Source: Paenibacillus aestuarii
Lineage (GTDB): Bacteria > Bacillota > Bacilli > Paenibacillales > NBRC-103111
Direction: 5' to 3'
NCBI RefSeq assembly: GCF_027789125.1
Contig: NZ_JAQFVF010000055.1
Coordinates: 1 to 64,000, forward strand
Length of the DNA stretch: 64,000 bases
The position numbers and the translations under genes are program-made. A model generated the notes under the pieces. The model did not search any database, was not told where the DNA came from, and saw nothing but the letters and a program-made list of their open reading frames with translations. This document shows positions 23,580 through 32,733 of this stretch, in pieces (position 1 is the stretch's first letter; every line of letters starts with the position of its first letter).

Positions 23580-25622
23580 ATGACTACCGTACGTAAAAAA
23601 ACAATATCGAAAGAGTTGGCTGCACAAGCCGTTCTCGATGCATTCAAAAAGCTAAATCCTGTCGTCATGATCAAGAACCCGGTCATGTTCATTGTTGAAG
23701 TCGGCACGTTCATTACGTTGCTATTATCCTTCAAACCCGATCTGTTTGTCGCCTCTGGGGTCAGCCGTGGCTATAATATCGCCGTCTGTTTGATCCTGCT
23801 GTTCACGGTTCTTTTCGCTAACTTTGCCGAAGCGCTGGCCGAGGGCCGCGGGAAGGCACAGGCGGATACGCTGCGGAGAACGAAGTCTGATACGATGGCG
23901 AAACTGGTGCAAAAAGACGGTTCCTTGAAGCAAGTATCGTCAACGCAATTGAAAAAAGGCGACATCGTCCGCGTCGATACCGGGGAAATTATCCCGACGG
24001 ACGGGGAAATTATAGAAGGTCTTGCTTCGATTGATGAGTCCGCGATTACGGGCGAATCCGCACCGGTTATTAAGGAAGCTGGCGGCGACTTCTCTTCCGT
24101 CACCGGCGGTACTCGGGTCGCCTCGGACTATATTATCGTGAAAGTGATGACAGACCCGGGTGAATCGTTCCTGGACCGCATGATTGCCCTCGTCGAAGGC
24201 GCGAAACGGCAAAAAACACCGAACGAAATTGCCCTCACAACGTTGTTGGCCGTTTTAACACTGATCTTCATGATCGTGATTATTACGATGGTTCCGATGG
24301 CGCAATATCTAGGGGTCCAGCTGGACCTGGCTACATTGATCGCGCTGCTTGTTTGTTTGATTCCGACGACCATTGGCGGCTTGTTGTCCGCGATTGGCAT
24401 TGCGGGAATGGACCGGGTGACCCAGTATAACGTACTGGCCATGTCCGGTAAAGCGGTGGAAGCTGCCGGTGATATCGATACCCTTATTTTGGATAAAACT
24501 GGAACGATTACGTACGGTAACCGGATGGCGGCCGAGTTTATTCCTGTTAAAGGCGTAACTCAAAAAGAAGTGATCCTTAGCTCGTTGAAAGCATCAGTCA
24601 AAGATGAAACGCCGGAAGGCCGCTCAATTGTAGAGCTGGCGGGCAAGCTTGGCGAGTCTTGGGCGGAAAGCGAGTACCGGGACGCTGAGTCAATTGAATT
24701 TACAGCAGAAACGCGTATGTCAGGTTTGAATTTAAGCAATGGCGTGCAAGTGCGCAAAGGCGCTGTCGATGCCGTGAAAAAGCATGTAATGGCTAAGGGC
24801 GGCAGTATTCCTGCTGATCTGGACGAAGCTGCCCAACGGATCGCCAAGGCGGGAGGTACTCCGCTGGCTGTATCCGTCAATGAGCGAATCTTCGGTGTCA
24901 TTTACTTGAAAGATACGGTGAAGCCTGGACTGAAAGAACGTTTCGCCGAGATGAGATCGATGGGGATCAAAACGATTATGTGTACGGGTGACAATCCGCT
25001 CACAGCTGCGACGATTGCGCTGGAAGCCGGCGTCGACGACTTCGTCGCGGAAGCCAAGCCGGAAGACAAGATAGCGGTCATTCGCAAGGAGCAGCAGGAA
25101 GGCAAGCTCGTGGCGATGACCGGTGACGGAACGAATGATGCCCCGGCGCTTGCGCAAGCCGATGTCGGCTTAGCGATGAACTCGGGGACGATGGCGGCCA
25201 AAGAGGCGGCGAATATGATCGACCTCGACTCCGACCCGACGAAGCTGTTGTCCGTGGTGTCGATCGGCAAACAGCTGCTGATTACGCGCGGAGCGCTGAC
25301 GACATTCTCGATTGCCAACGATATTGCCAAATATTTTGCGATCATTCCTGCCATGTTTATTCTGGCTATGCCGCAGTTGCAGGCGTTGAATATCATGCAT
25401 TTGGCTTCGCCGCAGTCGGCAATCTTATCGGCATTAATATTTAATGCCATTATCATTCCGCTGCTCATCCCGATCGCGATGAAAGGTGTCAAATACCGCG
25501 CGATGTCGGCGGATAGGCTGCTTTCGCGCAATGTTCTCATCTACGGTGTCGGCGGTGTCATCGTACCGTTCATTGGGATTAAGCTGATTGACCTGGTCCT
25601 GCAGGGGCTGCACATCGTTTAA
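23580..25622 (+). CDS. kdpB: K+-transporting P-type ATPase subunit KdpB
   Basis: KdpB is the ATP-hydrolysing subunit. The 680-residue protein has the A domain TGES motif (within SAITGESAPV), the phosphorylation site DKTGTIT (Asp305), the N-domain region KGAVDAV, and the P-domain hinge TGDGTNDAPALAQADVG. About seven membrane helices are seen, with PTTIGGLLSAIGIAG on the ion path. GGGAGG lies before ATG 23580, 29 nt after kdpA. Confidence 0.98.
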   Translation: MTTVRKKTISKELAAQAVLDAFKKLNPVVMIKNPVMFIVEVGTFITLLLSFKPDLFVASGVSRGYNIAVCLILLFTVLFANFAEALAEGRGKAQADTLRRTKSDTMAKLVQKDGSLKQVSSTQLKKGDIVRVDTGEIIPTDGEIIEGLASIDESAITGESAPVIKEAGGDFSSVTGGTRVASDYIIVKVMTDPGESFLDRMIALVEGAKRQKTPNEIALTTLLAVLTLIFMIVIITMVPMAQYLGVQLDLATLIALLVCLIPTTIGGLLSAIGIAGMDRVTQYNVLAMSGKAVEAAGDIDTLILDKTGTITYGNRMAAEFIPVKGVTQKEVILSSLKASVKDETPEGRSIVELAGKLGESWAESEYRDAESIEFTAETRMSGLNLSNGVQVRKGAVDAVKKHVMAKGGSIPADLDEAAQRIAKAGGTPLAVSVNERIFGVIYLKDTVKPGLKERFAEMRSMGIKTIMCTGDNPLTAATIALEAGVDDFVAEAKPEDKIAVIRKEQQEGKLVAMTGDGTNDAPALAQADVGLAMNSGTMAAKEAANMIDLDSDPTKLLSVVSIGKQLLITRGALTTFSIANDIAKYFAIIPAMFILAMPQLQALNIMHLASPQSAILSALIFNAIIIPLLIPIAMKGVKYRAMSADRLLSRNVLIYGVGGVIVPFIGIKLIDLVLQGLHIV

Positions 25623-25698
25623 AATAAAGAAGGAGAAGCTTCAAGCTTGCTCGTAGAGCTTGCAGGCTTGGAGTTTCCCTGTAACTAGGAGATATGAT

Positions 25699-26262
25699 AT
25701 GAAACATATATGGACGGCGATTCGCGTTTCCGTGGTGCTCATGCTGGTCTGCGGGCTCATCTATCCCTTGGTCACCACCGGAGTTGCGCAGGTGTTATTC
25801 CCTAAACAGGCTGATGGCAGTTTGATTGAGCTGAATGGCCAAACGGTCGGCTCAGAATTATTGGCTCAGGGCGTGGAGTCTCCCAAACTTTTCCACCCCC
25901 GAGCTTCGAATGCCAAATACGATCCTACTGCTTCAGCCGGTTCCAATATGGCCATCGCTTCCGACGATTATGTCAAAGCGATAGCTGACAAAATCGATGA
26001 GATCAAAAAAGATAATCCCACAATGACGGATATTCCAGCCGATTTGTTGACGGTATCCGGCTCGGGCTTCGACCCGGACCTGTCTCCCGAAGCGGCGAAA
26101 GCGCAAGTGTCCCGTATCAGCAAGGAGACGGGAATCAGCGCACAGCAGCTTAACGAGCTGATCGACGCTCATACGAAAGGCCGCCAATTAGGCGTTTTCG
26201 GCGAGCCGCGCGTCAATGTCACTGAGCTAAATATCGAGTTATTGAAGCAAGTGAAGCTTTAA
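25699..26262 (+). CDS. kdpC: K+-transporting ATPase subunit KdpC
   Basis: KdpC is the single-pass subunit that stabilises ATP binding by KdpB. The 187-residue protein has one membrane helix (about 7-30) and an extracytoplasmic domain with family blocks GSELLAQG, FHPRAS, SGSGFDPDLSPEAA and QLGVFGEPRVNV. ATG 25699 follows TAGGAG; the longer reading from 25660 has no ribosome site. An imperfect inverted repeat (CTTCAAGC...GCTTGGAG) lies in the kdpB-kdpC gap and may tune the two expression levels. Confidence 0.96.
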   Translation: MKHIWTAIRVSVVLMLVCGLIYPLVTTGVAQVLFPKQADGSLIELNGQTVGSELLAQGVESPKLFHPRASNAKYDPTASAGSNMAIASDDYVKAIADKIDEIKKDNPTMTDIPADLLTVSGSGFDPDLSPEAAKAQVSRISKETGISAQQLNELIDAHTKGRQLGVFGEPRVNVTELNIELLKQVKL

Positions 26263-26331
26263 TTATCCAGCCGCTCCCGCATGTCGGGGGTGGCTTTGTG
26301 GCTTTATTCGTTTCTAGGGGGAGGCAACAAC

Positions 26332-28659
26332 ATGGACGGCTTTAAACGCAAAACACCTGAAGAGATCCTGCACTCGATCTCCAAACTGCACCGCGGCACG
26401 TTGAAGATATATATCGGCCCGGTGAGCGGCTCGGGCAAGACCTACCATATGCTGCGGGAAGGCCATATTCTGAAGCAGCAGGGGATCGATGTGGTGATCT
26501 GTGCCGTATCGACGCTGAAGCGGCCGGAGACGGTCGAGCAATTGGGTGATCTGGAGCGGGTATCGAGCATCCATTGGTATAAAGGCGATGTTGAGTACAA
26601 AGATTTGAACCTAGAGGCTTTGATGGCGAGAAATCCGGAGGTCGTCCTCGTTGACGGGCTGGCACACCGGAATCGCCCGGAGGCCAGGTTCGCGACCCGG
26701 TTAGAGGACATCAAGTATTTGCTCTCACACGATATCAGCGTCATCACCACGGTGAATGTGTATGAGCTGGAAGGCTACACAGAACTGGCGCAAAAGCTGA
26801 CCGGGATCGAGGTTGAACATACCGTACCGGTCGATACACTGGAGCTTGCTGATGAGGTGAGGCTCATCGATGTGACGCCGGAGACGATTCTAAACCGGCT
26901 AGCGGAAGGGCATCTTAAGGTGAACAAAGATGCTCCTGTATTCAAGCGCGGCAATCTGGGGGTGCTGCGCGAGCTGGCGCTGCGCTTGGTGGCGGAGGAT
27001 GTCAATGAGTCGTTGAAGGAGCACCGCGAGGAGATGGGGCTCTGCATCCCGCCGGGAACCGCAGAGCGCATCCTGGTGACGACGCAGTACCATTGGAACG
27101 GCTCGATCTACGTGCGCAGAGGGCAGCAGATTGCCAAACGGCTGAACGGCGATCTGCTCGTGGTGACGTTCAGGAATTTCAAGCGCGCGCTAACTAAAGA
27201 AGCGACCGCGTTCCGCCGCAGCATGATCAAGCTGGTGGAGAAGGTAGGGGGCGAGTTCGAGGAGCTGCCGTACCGCAGCCGCAGAAGCATGCCGGAGACC
27301 TTGGTGCAGTACGCATCGCGCCATCAGGTGACACGCATTGTCATGGGGCATACGAAGCATACGCGATGGCAGGAGTTTTGGCAGGGCTCGGTGGTCAATA
27401 CGCTGCTCAAAGTAACCAAAAATATCGATCTATTTCTGGTCGCAGACCGGGCTGAGTACGAAGGGGAGCGGGTGCTGCCGGCAAAAATCGTCTCCGCCAA
27501 GGAACATCAGAAGTACCGGCGGTTAAGCGAACAGGAAGTTGTGGAGAAAATAGGGAAGATAAAGCGCGGCAAATTCAAGGTCTATATCGGCGCCGCTCCT
27601 GGCGTAGGAAAAACGTACATGATGCTTCGCGAAGGCAACGATCATTTGAAAAAAGGGATTGATGTGCAGATCGGTCTGCTCGAGACGCATAACCGCAAAG
27701 AAACGATCGCGCAGACCGGAAACTTGCCGATTATTCCCCGCAAGAAGATTGTCTACCAGGGCATTGAGCTAGAGGAAATGGACACGGAGGCGATTATTCG
27801 CAAGCGTCCCGAAGTGGTGCTGGTTGATGAGCTGGCACACACCAATGTTCCCGGAAGCAATAATAAAAAACGTTACGAGGACGTTCTGGAGATTCTGGAC
27901 GCCGGCATATCCGTTATTACGACGGTCAACGTTCAGCATTTGGAGAGTTTGAATGATGCTGTGCAACAAATTACCGGCATTCGCGTTAGAGAGACTGTGC
28001 CGGATAATATTCTACAGATGGCGGATGAAGTGCAGCTCATCGATGTTTCTCCTGAAGCGCTGCAGCAACGGATGCGTGAAGGCAAAATCTATGCCAAAGC
28101 CAAAGTAGAGCAAGCGCTGTCCCATTTTTTCAAAACAGGGAATCTCATCGCTTTGCGTGAGCTCGCGCTGCGTGAAATCGCCGACGACGTTGACGAACGG
28201 CTGGAGTCGCTGGAGCGCAAAAGCTCACTTCGCGGCCCGTGGCGGCGCAAGGAAGTGATTTTCGTCTGCGTGAACAGCACGCCGCATGCCGAGCGCCTGA
28301 TTCGCCGTGGTTTCCGCACCGCCTATCGCTTGAAGGCCGCCTGGTATGTTAATTATGTTCATGTTGGGGGAGGCGGCGAGTATACAGGAGAGCTGAAAGC
28401 AAGGCTGGACGCTTTGGAGCGGCTGACGGTCCGGCTTGGCGGCAAGTTCGTCGTTCATGAGGCGCGGGGGCCGAAGGAGATTGCTCATGTGCTATCCGTC
28501 AAAGCGGACGAAGCGGAAGCGACGCAGCTGGTCATTGGACAGTCGAAGCAGACGTTCTGGGAGACACTGCTCAAAGGCTCCGTCGTTAAGAAGCTGATTC
28601 GCAAGTCAAGGCATAGAGATGTGCTTATCGTTGCGGATTTTGAACCCAATCCTGCATAA
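26332..28659 (+). CDS. Tandem KdpD-USP sensor protein without kinase domain
   Basis: The 775-residue soluble protein consists of two consecutive copies of the N-terminal half of KdpD: KdpD NTPase domain 1 (about 8-230), USP domain 1 (244-380), KdpD domain 2 (about 405-620) and USP domain 2 (641-770). The second copy has intact Walker A GAAPGVGKT (420-428) and Walker B VDELAHTN (Asp499-Glu500). The first has PVSGSGKT and VDGLAHRN, so the glutamate next to Walker B Asp108 is Gly109. It ends without membrane helices, HisKA or HATPase; those are in the next gene. A long SD GGGGGAGG precedes ATG 26332. KdpD USP domains bind c-di-AMP in Staphylococcus aureus; whether these do is unknown. Confidence 0.9.
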   Translation: MDGFKRKTPEEILHSISKLHRGTLKIYIGPVSGSGKTYHMLREGHILKQQGIDVVICAVSTLKRPETVEQLGDLERVSSIHWYKGDVEYKDLNLEALMARNPEVVLVDGLAHRNRPEARFATRLEDIKYLLSHDISVITTVNVYELEGYTELAQKLTGIEVEHTVPVDTLELADEVRLIDVTPETILNRLAEGHLKVNKDAPVFKRGNLGVLRELALRLVAEDVNESLKEHREEMGLCIPPGTAERILVTTQYHWNGSIYVRRGQQIAKRLNGDLLVVTFRNFKRALTKEATAFRRSMIKLVEKVGGEFEELPYRSRRSMPETLVQYASRHQVTRIVMGHTKHTRWQEFWQGSVVNTLLKVTKNIDLFLVADRAEYEGERVLPAKIVSAKEHQKYRRLSEQEVVEKIGKIKRGKFKVYIGAAPGVGKTYMMLREGNDHLKKGIDVQIGLLETHNRKETIAQTGNLPIIPRKKIVYQGIELEEMDTEAIIRKRPEVVLVDELAHTNVPGSNNKKRYEDVLEILDAGISVITTVNVQHLESLNDAVQQITGIRVRETVPDNILQMADEVQLIDVSPEALQQRMREGKIYAKAKVEQALSHFFKTGNLIALRELALREIADDVDERLESLERKSSLRGPWRRKEVIFVCVNSTPHAERLIRRGFRTAYRLKAAWYVNYVHVGGGGEYTGELKARLDALERLTVRLGGKFVVHEARGPKEIAHVLSVKADEAEATQLVIGQSKQTFWETLLKGSVVKKLIRKSRHRDVLIVADFEPNPA

Positions 28660-28691
28660 TTGAAGAGAACATAACAATGAAGTAAGGTGAC

Positions 28692-30287
28692 ATGATGAGC
28701 AGTCCGTGGAAACGGTTGGGGAAGTTAGCGCAAGGCAGCTTTTATGCCTGGAGGCCGTATACCTGGGTGACGCTGGGCATCGTTCTTTTAACCTTGTTGC
28801 TGCGTAGCTTTGAGCCGTTTTTTGATAACGTAAATATTGCATTAATCTACTTATTCCCCATTCTAATTAGCGCGGTATACGGGGGGATGGGGCCTTCCAT
28901 CTTTGCCGCCAGCTTGAGCGTACTGGTGTTCGACTTTTATTTTATCCCGCCGTTCTTAAGCTTTACGATCGCAGATTTGCGGTACTTGCTGTCGTTTGTC
29001 GTTTATTTGGCGGTTGCGATATTAACCGCTAGTCTGGCTGCGCGGTTGAAGCAGCAGCTGCATGTTGCCAAGCAACGGGAGGCGACGACCGCTACGCTGT
29101 ATGCCTTGAGCCGGCAGATGACGGCGATCACCGATTTGCAGTCGCTGCTCGACAATGTATCCCGTCAAGTATCAGAGACTGTTGGCGCTCAAGCTGTTAT
29201 TTATATGCCGGATGCCGAAGATGAATTGAAAGTGATGACAAGCTCGTCGGACCCCGCTTATTGGGGCAATGGGCCTTCGGAGATGGGCATTGCCAAGTGG
29301 GTCTATATGTATGGGGAGATGGCCGGGAGGGGCTCAAGCACACTTCGCGAATCATCCGGCCTCTACGTGCCGCTGCGTACGGAGGAGCGGGTTTACGGCG
29401 TATTGGCCGTTAACCTTGATCTCTATGAGCAGCCGGTTGCCGGGACTGATGCGCCGGACCAAGTGCGTTTGCTCGAAGCGATTGGCGGACTGGCCGCAAG
29501 TGCTGTAGCGCGCGTGAAATTGGGCGAGGAAGCGAAGCTGGCCCATCTAACGGCGGAGTCGGAGCGCATCCGCACGGCGCTGCTAGACTCGGTGTCCCAC
29601 GAATTGCGCACGCCGCTGGCGACGATTATCGGCTCGGCCACAGGCTTAATCGAAGGCGACGCCATGTTCTCCAAGGAGGACCGGCTCGACCTGCTTGCCA
29701 CGATCCGCGACGGCGCGCTGCGCATGAACCGGCTCGTGACGAACCTGCTCGGCATGGTGAAGCTGGAGAGCGGCATGCTGACGCTGCGCAAAACGTGGTG
29801 CGACCCCGCAGACATCATCGGTGTCGTGCTGGCGCAGGTGAAGGATTTCCAGCAGCATCGGAAGATTACAGTCCAGCTGCCGGACACCGTACCTTATTTA
29901 TACGGCGATGAGGTGCTGCTGGAGCAAGTGATGGTGAATGTGATCAGCAATGCGATCAAGTATTCACCTGATTACAGTGAAATCGTCGTCTCCGCAGCGC
30001 CGGCTCAGGATGACCGGCACATCATGCTGATGGTGGCTGATACCGGCGCAGGGATTGCTGCAGCGGATCGTGAGCGCATTTTTGATAAATTTTACCGCTC
30101 GCCAGCAACCCGCCATGTGACCGGAACCGGTTTGGGGCTCGCCATCTGCAAAGGCATCATTGAAGCGCATGGCGGGACGATTAGCGCAGAGCCGAATCTG
30201 GAGCGGGGCACGGTCGTCCGAATTGTGCTGCCAAGAGGCGACGAGCAGGAATTACAGGAATGGATACCGGAAAGGAATAATGCCTGA
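28692..30287 (+). CDS. kdpD: KdpD-type sensor histidine kinase (C-terminal half as a separate protein)
   Basis: The 531-residue protein corresponds to the C-terminal half of KdpD: four membrane helices of the DUF4118 type (about 25-115), a GAF-like domain (about 145-285), the HisKA H-box SVSHELRTPLATIIGS (His303) and an HATPase domain with N, G1 (VADTGAGI), F and G2 (GTGLGLAI) boxes. It lacks the KdpD/USP front end, which is encoded by the preceding gene 32 nt upstream. The two proteins probably act together. AAGGTGA lies just before the ATG; ATG 28695 is equally possible. Confidence 0.92.
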   Translation: MMSSPWKRLGKLAQGSFYAWRPYTWVTLGIVLLTLLLRSFEPFFDNVNIALIYLFPILISAVYGGMGPSIFAASLSVLVFDFYFIPPFLSFTIADLRYLLSFVVYLAVAILTASLAARLKQQLHVAKQREATTATLYALSRQMTAITDLQSLLDNVSRQVSETVGAQAVIYMPDAEDELKVMTSSSDPAYWGNGPSEMGIAKWVYMYGEMAGRGSSTLRESSGLYVPLRTEERVYGVLAVNLDLYEQPVAGTDAPDQVRLLEAIGGLAASAVARVKLGEEAKLAHLTAESERIRTALLDSVSHELRTPLATIIGSATGLIEGDAMFSKEDRLDLLATIRDGALRMNRLVTNLLGMVKLESGMLTLRKTWCDPADIIGVVLAQVKDFQQHRKITVQLPDTVPYLYGDEVLLEQVMVNVISNAIKYSPDYSEIVVSAAPAQDDRHIMLMVADTGAGIAAADRERIFDKFYRSPATRHVTGTGLGLAICKGIIEAHGGTISAEPNLERGTVVRIVLPRGDEQELQEWIPERNNA

Positions 30288-30981
30288 CATGACGAATGGA
30301 GCGCGTATCTTAATTATCGATGATGAGCCGCAAATCCGGAAGCTGCTGAAAGTGACGCTGCAAGCACATAGCTTTGAAATTCACGAGGCGGCAACAGGAG
30401 AAGACGGTGTGTATCAAGCGAGCATCGTACATCCGGACTTGATCGTGCTGGATCTCGGCCTGCCAAGCATGTCCGGCATGGATGTGCTGACGCGTGTACG
30501 GGAATGGTCGCAGATCCCGATTATCGTGCTGACGGCGAAAGACCGCGAGGAAGATAAAATAGCCGCGCTGGATGGCGGAGCCGACGATTACGTGACCAAA
30601 CCGTTCGGGATGGGCGAACTGGTTGCCAGGATTCGCGTAGCGCTGCGCCATGTGGCGAAGACGGTCGACGAGCCGATCCTGCGCTTCGATCATCTGGTCA
30701 TCGACCTCGCGCAGCGGCTGGTCGAGCTGGATGGCAACCGGGTCAAGCTGACGCCGACCGAGTATGATCTTTTGAAAGTGCTTGCCTCGAATGCAGGCAA
30801 GGTGGTTACGCAGCGGCAGCTGCTGCAGCAAGTGTGGGGCGGCCACCACCACGAGTCGGACAGCCACTATTTGCGCATCTACATCGGCCATCTGCGCAAA
30901 AAGCTGGAGGAGGACCCGACGCGCCCGAAGTTTATCGAAACGGAGCCGGGGATCGGGTACCGATTTTTGTTGCAGCCTTAG
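30280..30981 (+). CDS. kdpE: Response regulator KdpE
   Basis: The 233-residue protein has a receiver domain (acidic pair Asp14-Asp15, phosphoacceptor Asp58 in LIVLDLGLPS, Lys in DDYVTKPF) and an OmpR-type winged helix (about 135-230, LTPTEYDLLKVLASNAGKVV). It overlaps the kinase gene by 8 nt, so translation is coupled. It is expected to activate kdpFABC at low K+. The start is ATG 30280; Met4 is another option. Confidence 0.95.
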   Translation: MPDMTNGARILIIDDEPQIRKLLKVTLQAHSFEIHEAATGEDGVYQASIVHPDLIVLDLGLPSMSGMDVLTRVREWSQIPIIVLTAKDREEDKIAALDGGADDYVTKPFGMGELVARIRVALRHVAKTVDEPILRFDHLVIDLAQRLVELDGNRVKLTPTEYDLLKVLASNAGKVVTQRQLLQQVWGGHHHESDSHYLRIYIGHLRKKLEEDPTRPKFIETEPGIGYRFLLQP

Positions 30982-31039
30982 TGGCGACGTGCGGTGAGGT
31001 GCGGTGAGGTGTGGTAGCCCCGAATCAGTCGGACCGCCG

Positions 31040-31085
31040 GGTCCAACTGTAGGTCGGTAGAATCGGACTGCAGCTTCTTGAAGCG
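31040..31085 (+). repeat. 46-bp imperfect direct repeat, copy A
   Basis: It matches positions 31351-31396 at 43 of 46 bases. The shared core is AATCGGACTGCAGCTTCTTG. It lies in the 570-bp gene-free stretch after kdpE. Confidence 0.85.
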
Positions 31086-31193
31086 GCCGTGTGGGACACG
31101 CAACAAGTTGGAGAAGCCGAGATGTAGTGTCTAGAGCACGGTTGAGCCATCCTACTGTGAGTATGCGTACTTATCTAACTGCCTCAGCAAATT

Positions 31194-31269
31194 GCAGTAG
31201 TCCGACTTTGCCCACTTATTTAGGCGTTGGGCGGGTGGATTTATGCTGCAGTCCGGCTTTGCCTACTTA
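31194..31269. repeat. Shorter inverted relatives of the 46-bp repeat
   Basis: GCAGTAGTCCGACTTTGCCC (31194-31213) and GCAGTCCGGCTTTGCCTACT (from 31248) are similar to each other and, as reverse complements, to the GTCGG-AGAATCGGACTGCAG part of the 46-bp repeats. Confidence 0.55.
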
Positions 31270-31350
31270 GAGAGCAGAAATGGTGGATAGCTTAGTTGTT
31301 TTGCCGCAGCAATTGGGCAAAATCGGATTGGAGCGCATGTGGTGGGTGGA

Positions 31351-31396
31351 GGTCCAGCTGAAGGTCGGCAGAATCGGACTGCAGCTTCTTGAAGCG
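31351..31396 (+). repeat. 46-bp imperfect direct repeat, copy B
   Basis: Second copy of the repeat at 31040-31085, with three substitutions. The rest of the gene-free stretch 30982-31550 shows no coding region, only this repeat family and a terminator. Confidence 0.85.
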
Positions 31397-31424
31397 AGCG
31401 CCGCCCGCCCATCACTCATAAAAT

Positions 31425-31466
31425 AAAGGGGACCTCTAAGTCAGCAGCTTTAGAGATCCCCTTTTG
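31425..31466 (+). terminator. Terminator after the kdp block
   Basis: AAGGGGA and CTCTAA pair with TTAGAG and TCCCCTT around one unpaired C/A, followed by TTTTGTTAT. The other strand is also T-rich after the stem, so it may work both ways. Confidence 0.8.
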
Positions 31467-31572
31467 TTATATTGTAGCGCTTGGTATTTTATGTTAATAT
31501 AATTATCGAACGAATAATATTAAATAATACCACAGGTTAACGATAAAGTCAATGTTTAAATCGGAGGTTCCC

Positions 31573-31920
31573 ATGAGCGAACTGCCCTGTCAAGGATGCA
31601 AAGGATTATGCTGCGGCCCTGTCCCCGTCACGGATCAAGAATTGAAAACGATAAAAAAGAAAATCAAAGCCATGCCCATCAAGTTGCGTGCAGAGCTGGA
31701 AAACCAACAGCGCCATTATGGCACATGCATATTTTATGATATGGAAAAGGACAAATGCGGCATCCATGCCGTGAGACCTTCTGTATGCCGGGCGTTCGGC
31801 TACTTCAGCAACATGGTCTGTTTTCGGCAGCCATCAGCCGCCGGAGCGGCACCTTGGCGTGCGCAGGCTCCCTCAGTCGGCCTGCTGACAATTGATTTTA
31901 CATGGCGCGACTTTAAGTAG
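31573..31920 (+). CDS. YkgJ-family cysteine-cluster protein
   Basis: The 115-residue cytosolic protein starts with CQGCKGLCCGP and continues with CIFYDMEKDKCGIHAVRPSVCRAFGY, the CxxCxxxCC...C...C...CRxF layout of the YkgJ (UPF0153) family, thought to chelate zinc or iron. The last 30 residues are proline- and alanine-rich. GGAGG lies 5 nt before ATG 31573. An AT-rich promoter region precedes it. No function is established for the family. Confidence 0.8.
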   Translation: MSELPCQGCKGLCCGPVPVTDQELKTIKKKIKAMPIKLRAELENQQRHYGTCIFYDMEKDKCGIHAVRPSVCRAFGYFSNMVCFRQPSAAGAAPWRAQAPSVGLLTIDFTWRDFK

Positions 31921-31939
31921 CGGCAAGAAATCGGACGAC

Positions 31940-32092
31940 TGGTCGGTAGATGGAAAGGTGTAGATCGGTAGATAGCCGGTAGGCCGGTAAGCCAGTAGAT
32001 AGTCTTTAAGCAGGGCGGTACGTATTTAGGTATTTAGGTAGTTAGCTAGTTAGCTAGTTAGAAGTTAGCTAGTTAGAAGTTAGCTAGTTAGT
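31940..32092 (+). repeat. Degenerate short repeats rich in TTAGCTAG
   Basis: Variants of CGGTAGAT and GGTAGGCCGGTAAG pass into GTATTTAGGTATTTAGG and then GTTAGCTAGTTAGAA units (32041-32092) with four CTAG tetramers in about 50 bp. No ORF covers it. The gene-free stretch 31921-32244 holds only this and a minus-strand terminator. Confidence 0.7.
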
Positions 32093-32116
32093 GTTGCCCC
32101 GCCGCAACCGCCACAT

Positions 32117-32140
32117 TAAAAAAAGAGCCTCACGGCTCCG
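32117..32140 (-). terminator. Terminator of the DUF5658-like gene
   Basis: On the minus strand GGAGCC-GTGA-GGCTC is followed by seven T. It lies about 105 nt past the gene's stop. Confidence 0.7.
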
Positions 32141-32244
32141 TACGTTAAAACGTGTGACAATGTTATCACATTGCTGCCTGAAGTACCACAGGCTAAACTC
32201 GAAGTAGCCCCTCTCATGGGGACTGTCTGGATCGTGCTAATCGT

Positions 32245-32586
32245 TTAAGTGATGCTGTTCATCCAATACTTCAAGCTATACGCCAACCATACAAGGTGAT
32301 AAATATTGACTGCGGCATAAGTGACGACAGTGATGGTTAAGGCAGGGCTCACCCAGGGACGAGCTTGAATACGCGGATAAAGAAGCATGAAGAGTAGCGG
32401 GAGGAACAGCTTGATCAAATAAAATCCTGCCACATTCCAGTCATAAATATGCCGGATCACAGGATTCAGCTCTTCAATGAACTGAAGGCGGAGGCCCATG
32501 TCGGTAAACATAGCATCAAGGAAGCACAAAGCAAGCAGCAGCACCAACGATCGAATACGGGCTATATGGATGAATGAAGATTTCAT
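32245..32586 (-). CDS. Small membrane protein, DUF5658-like
   Basis: The 113-residue protein has about four hydrophobic helices. The first carries LDAMFTDMGLRLQFIEELNP, which resembles the LDxxxT...E.NP signature of DUF5658-type proteins. The function is unknown. AAGGCGG lies before the ATG. It is divergent from the MBL hydrolase gene. Confidence 0.65.
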   Translation of the reverse strand: MKSSFIHIARIRSLVLLLALCFLDAMFTDMGLRLQFIEELNPVIRHIYDWNVAGFYLIKLFLPLLFMLLYPRIQARPWVSPALTITVVTYAAVNIYHLVWLAYSLKYWMNSIT

Positions 32587-32733
32587 GACACGCCGCCTTT
32601 TGAATCAGTTTACTCTCATTATTATGATACAAAATGTATCGAGTAACATCAACTTTTTCTTTATTGCCCCGAAATGGTACGATGATAGCGATAAGCTTGC
32701 AGATGAAGGAGAAAAAAGAAGGGGAAATATTCC

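Noticed and set aside
32153..32170. TGTGA...TCACA palindrome near the DUF5658-like gene as a fifth Fnr box
   Set aside because: The arms are separated by 8 nt rather than 6, and the site lies downstream of the minus-strand gene.
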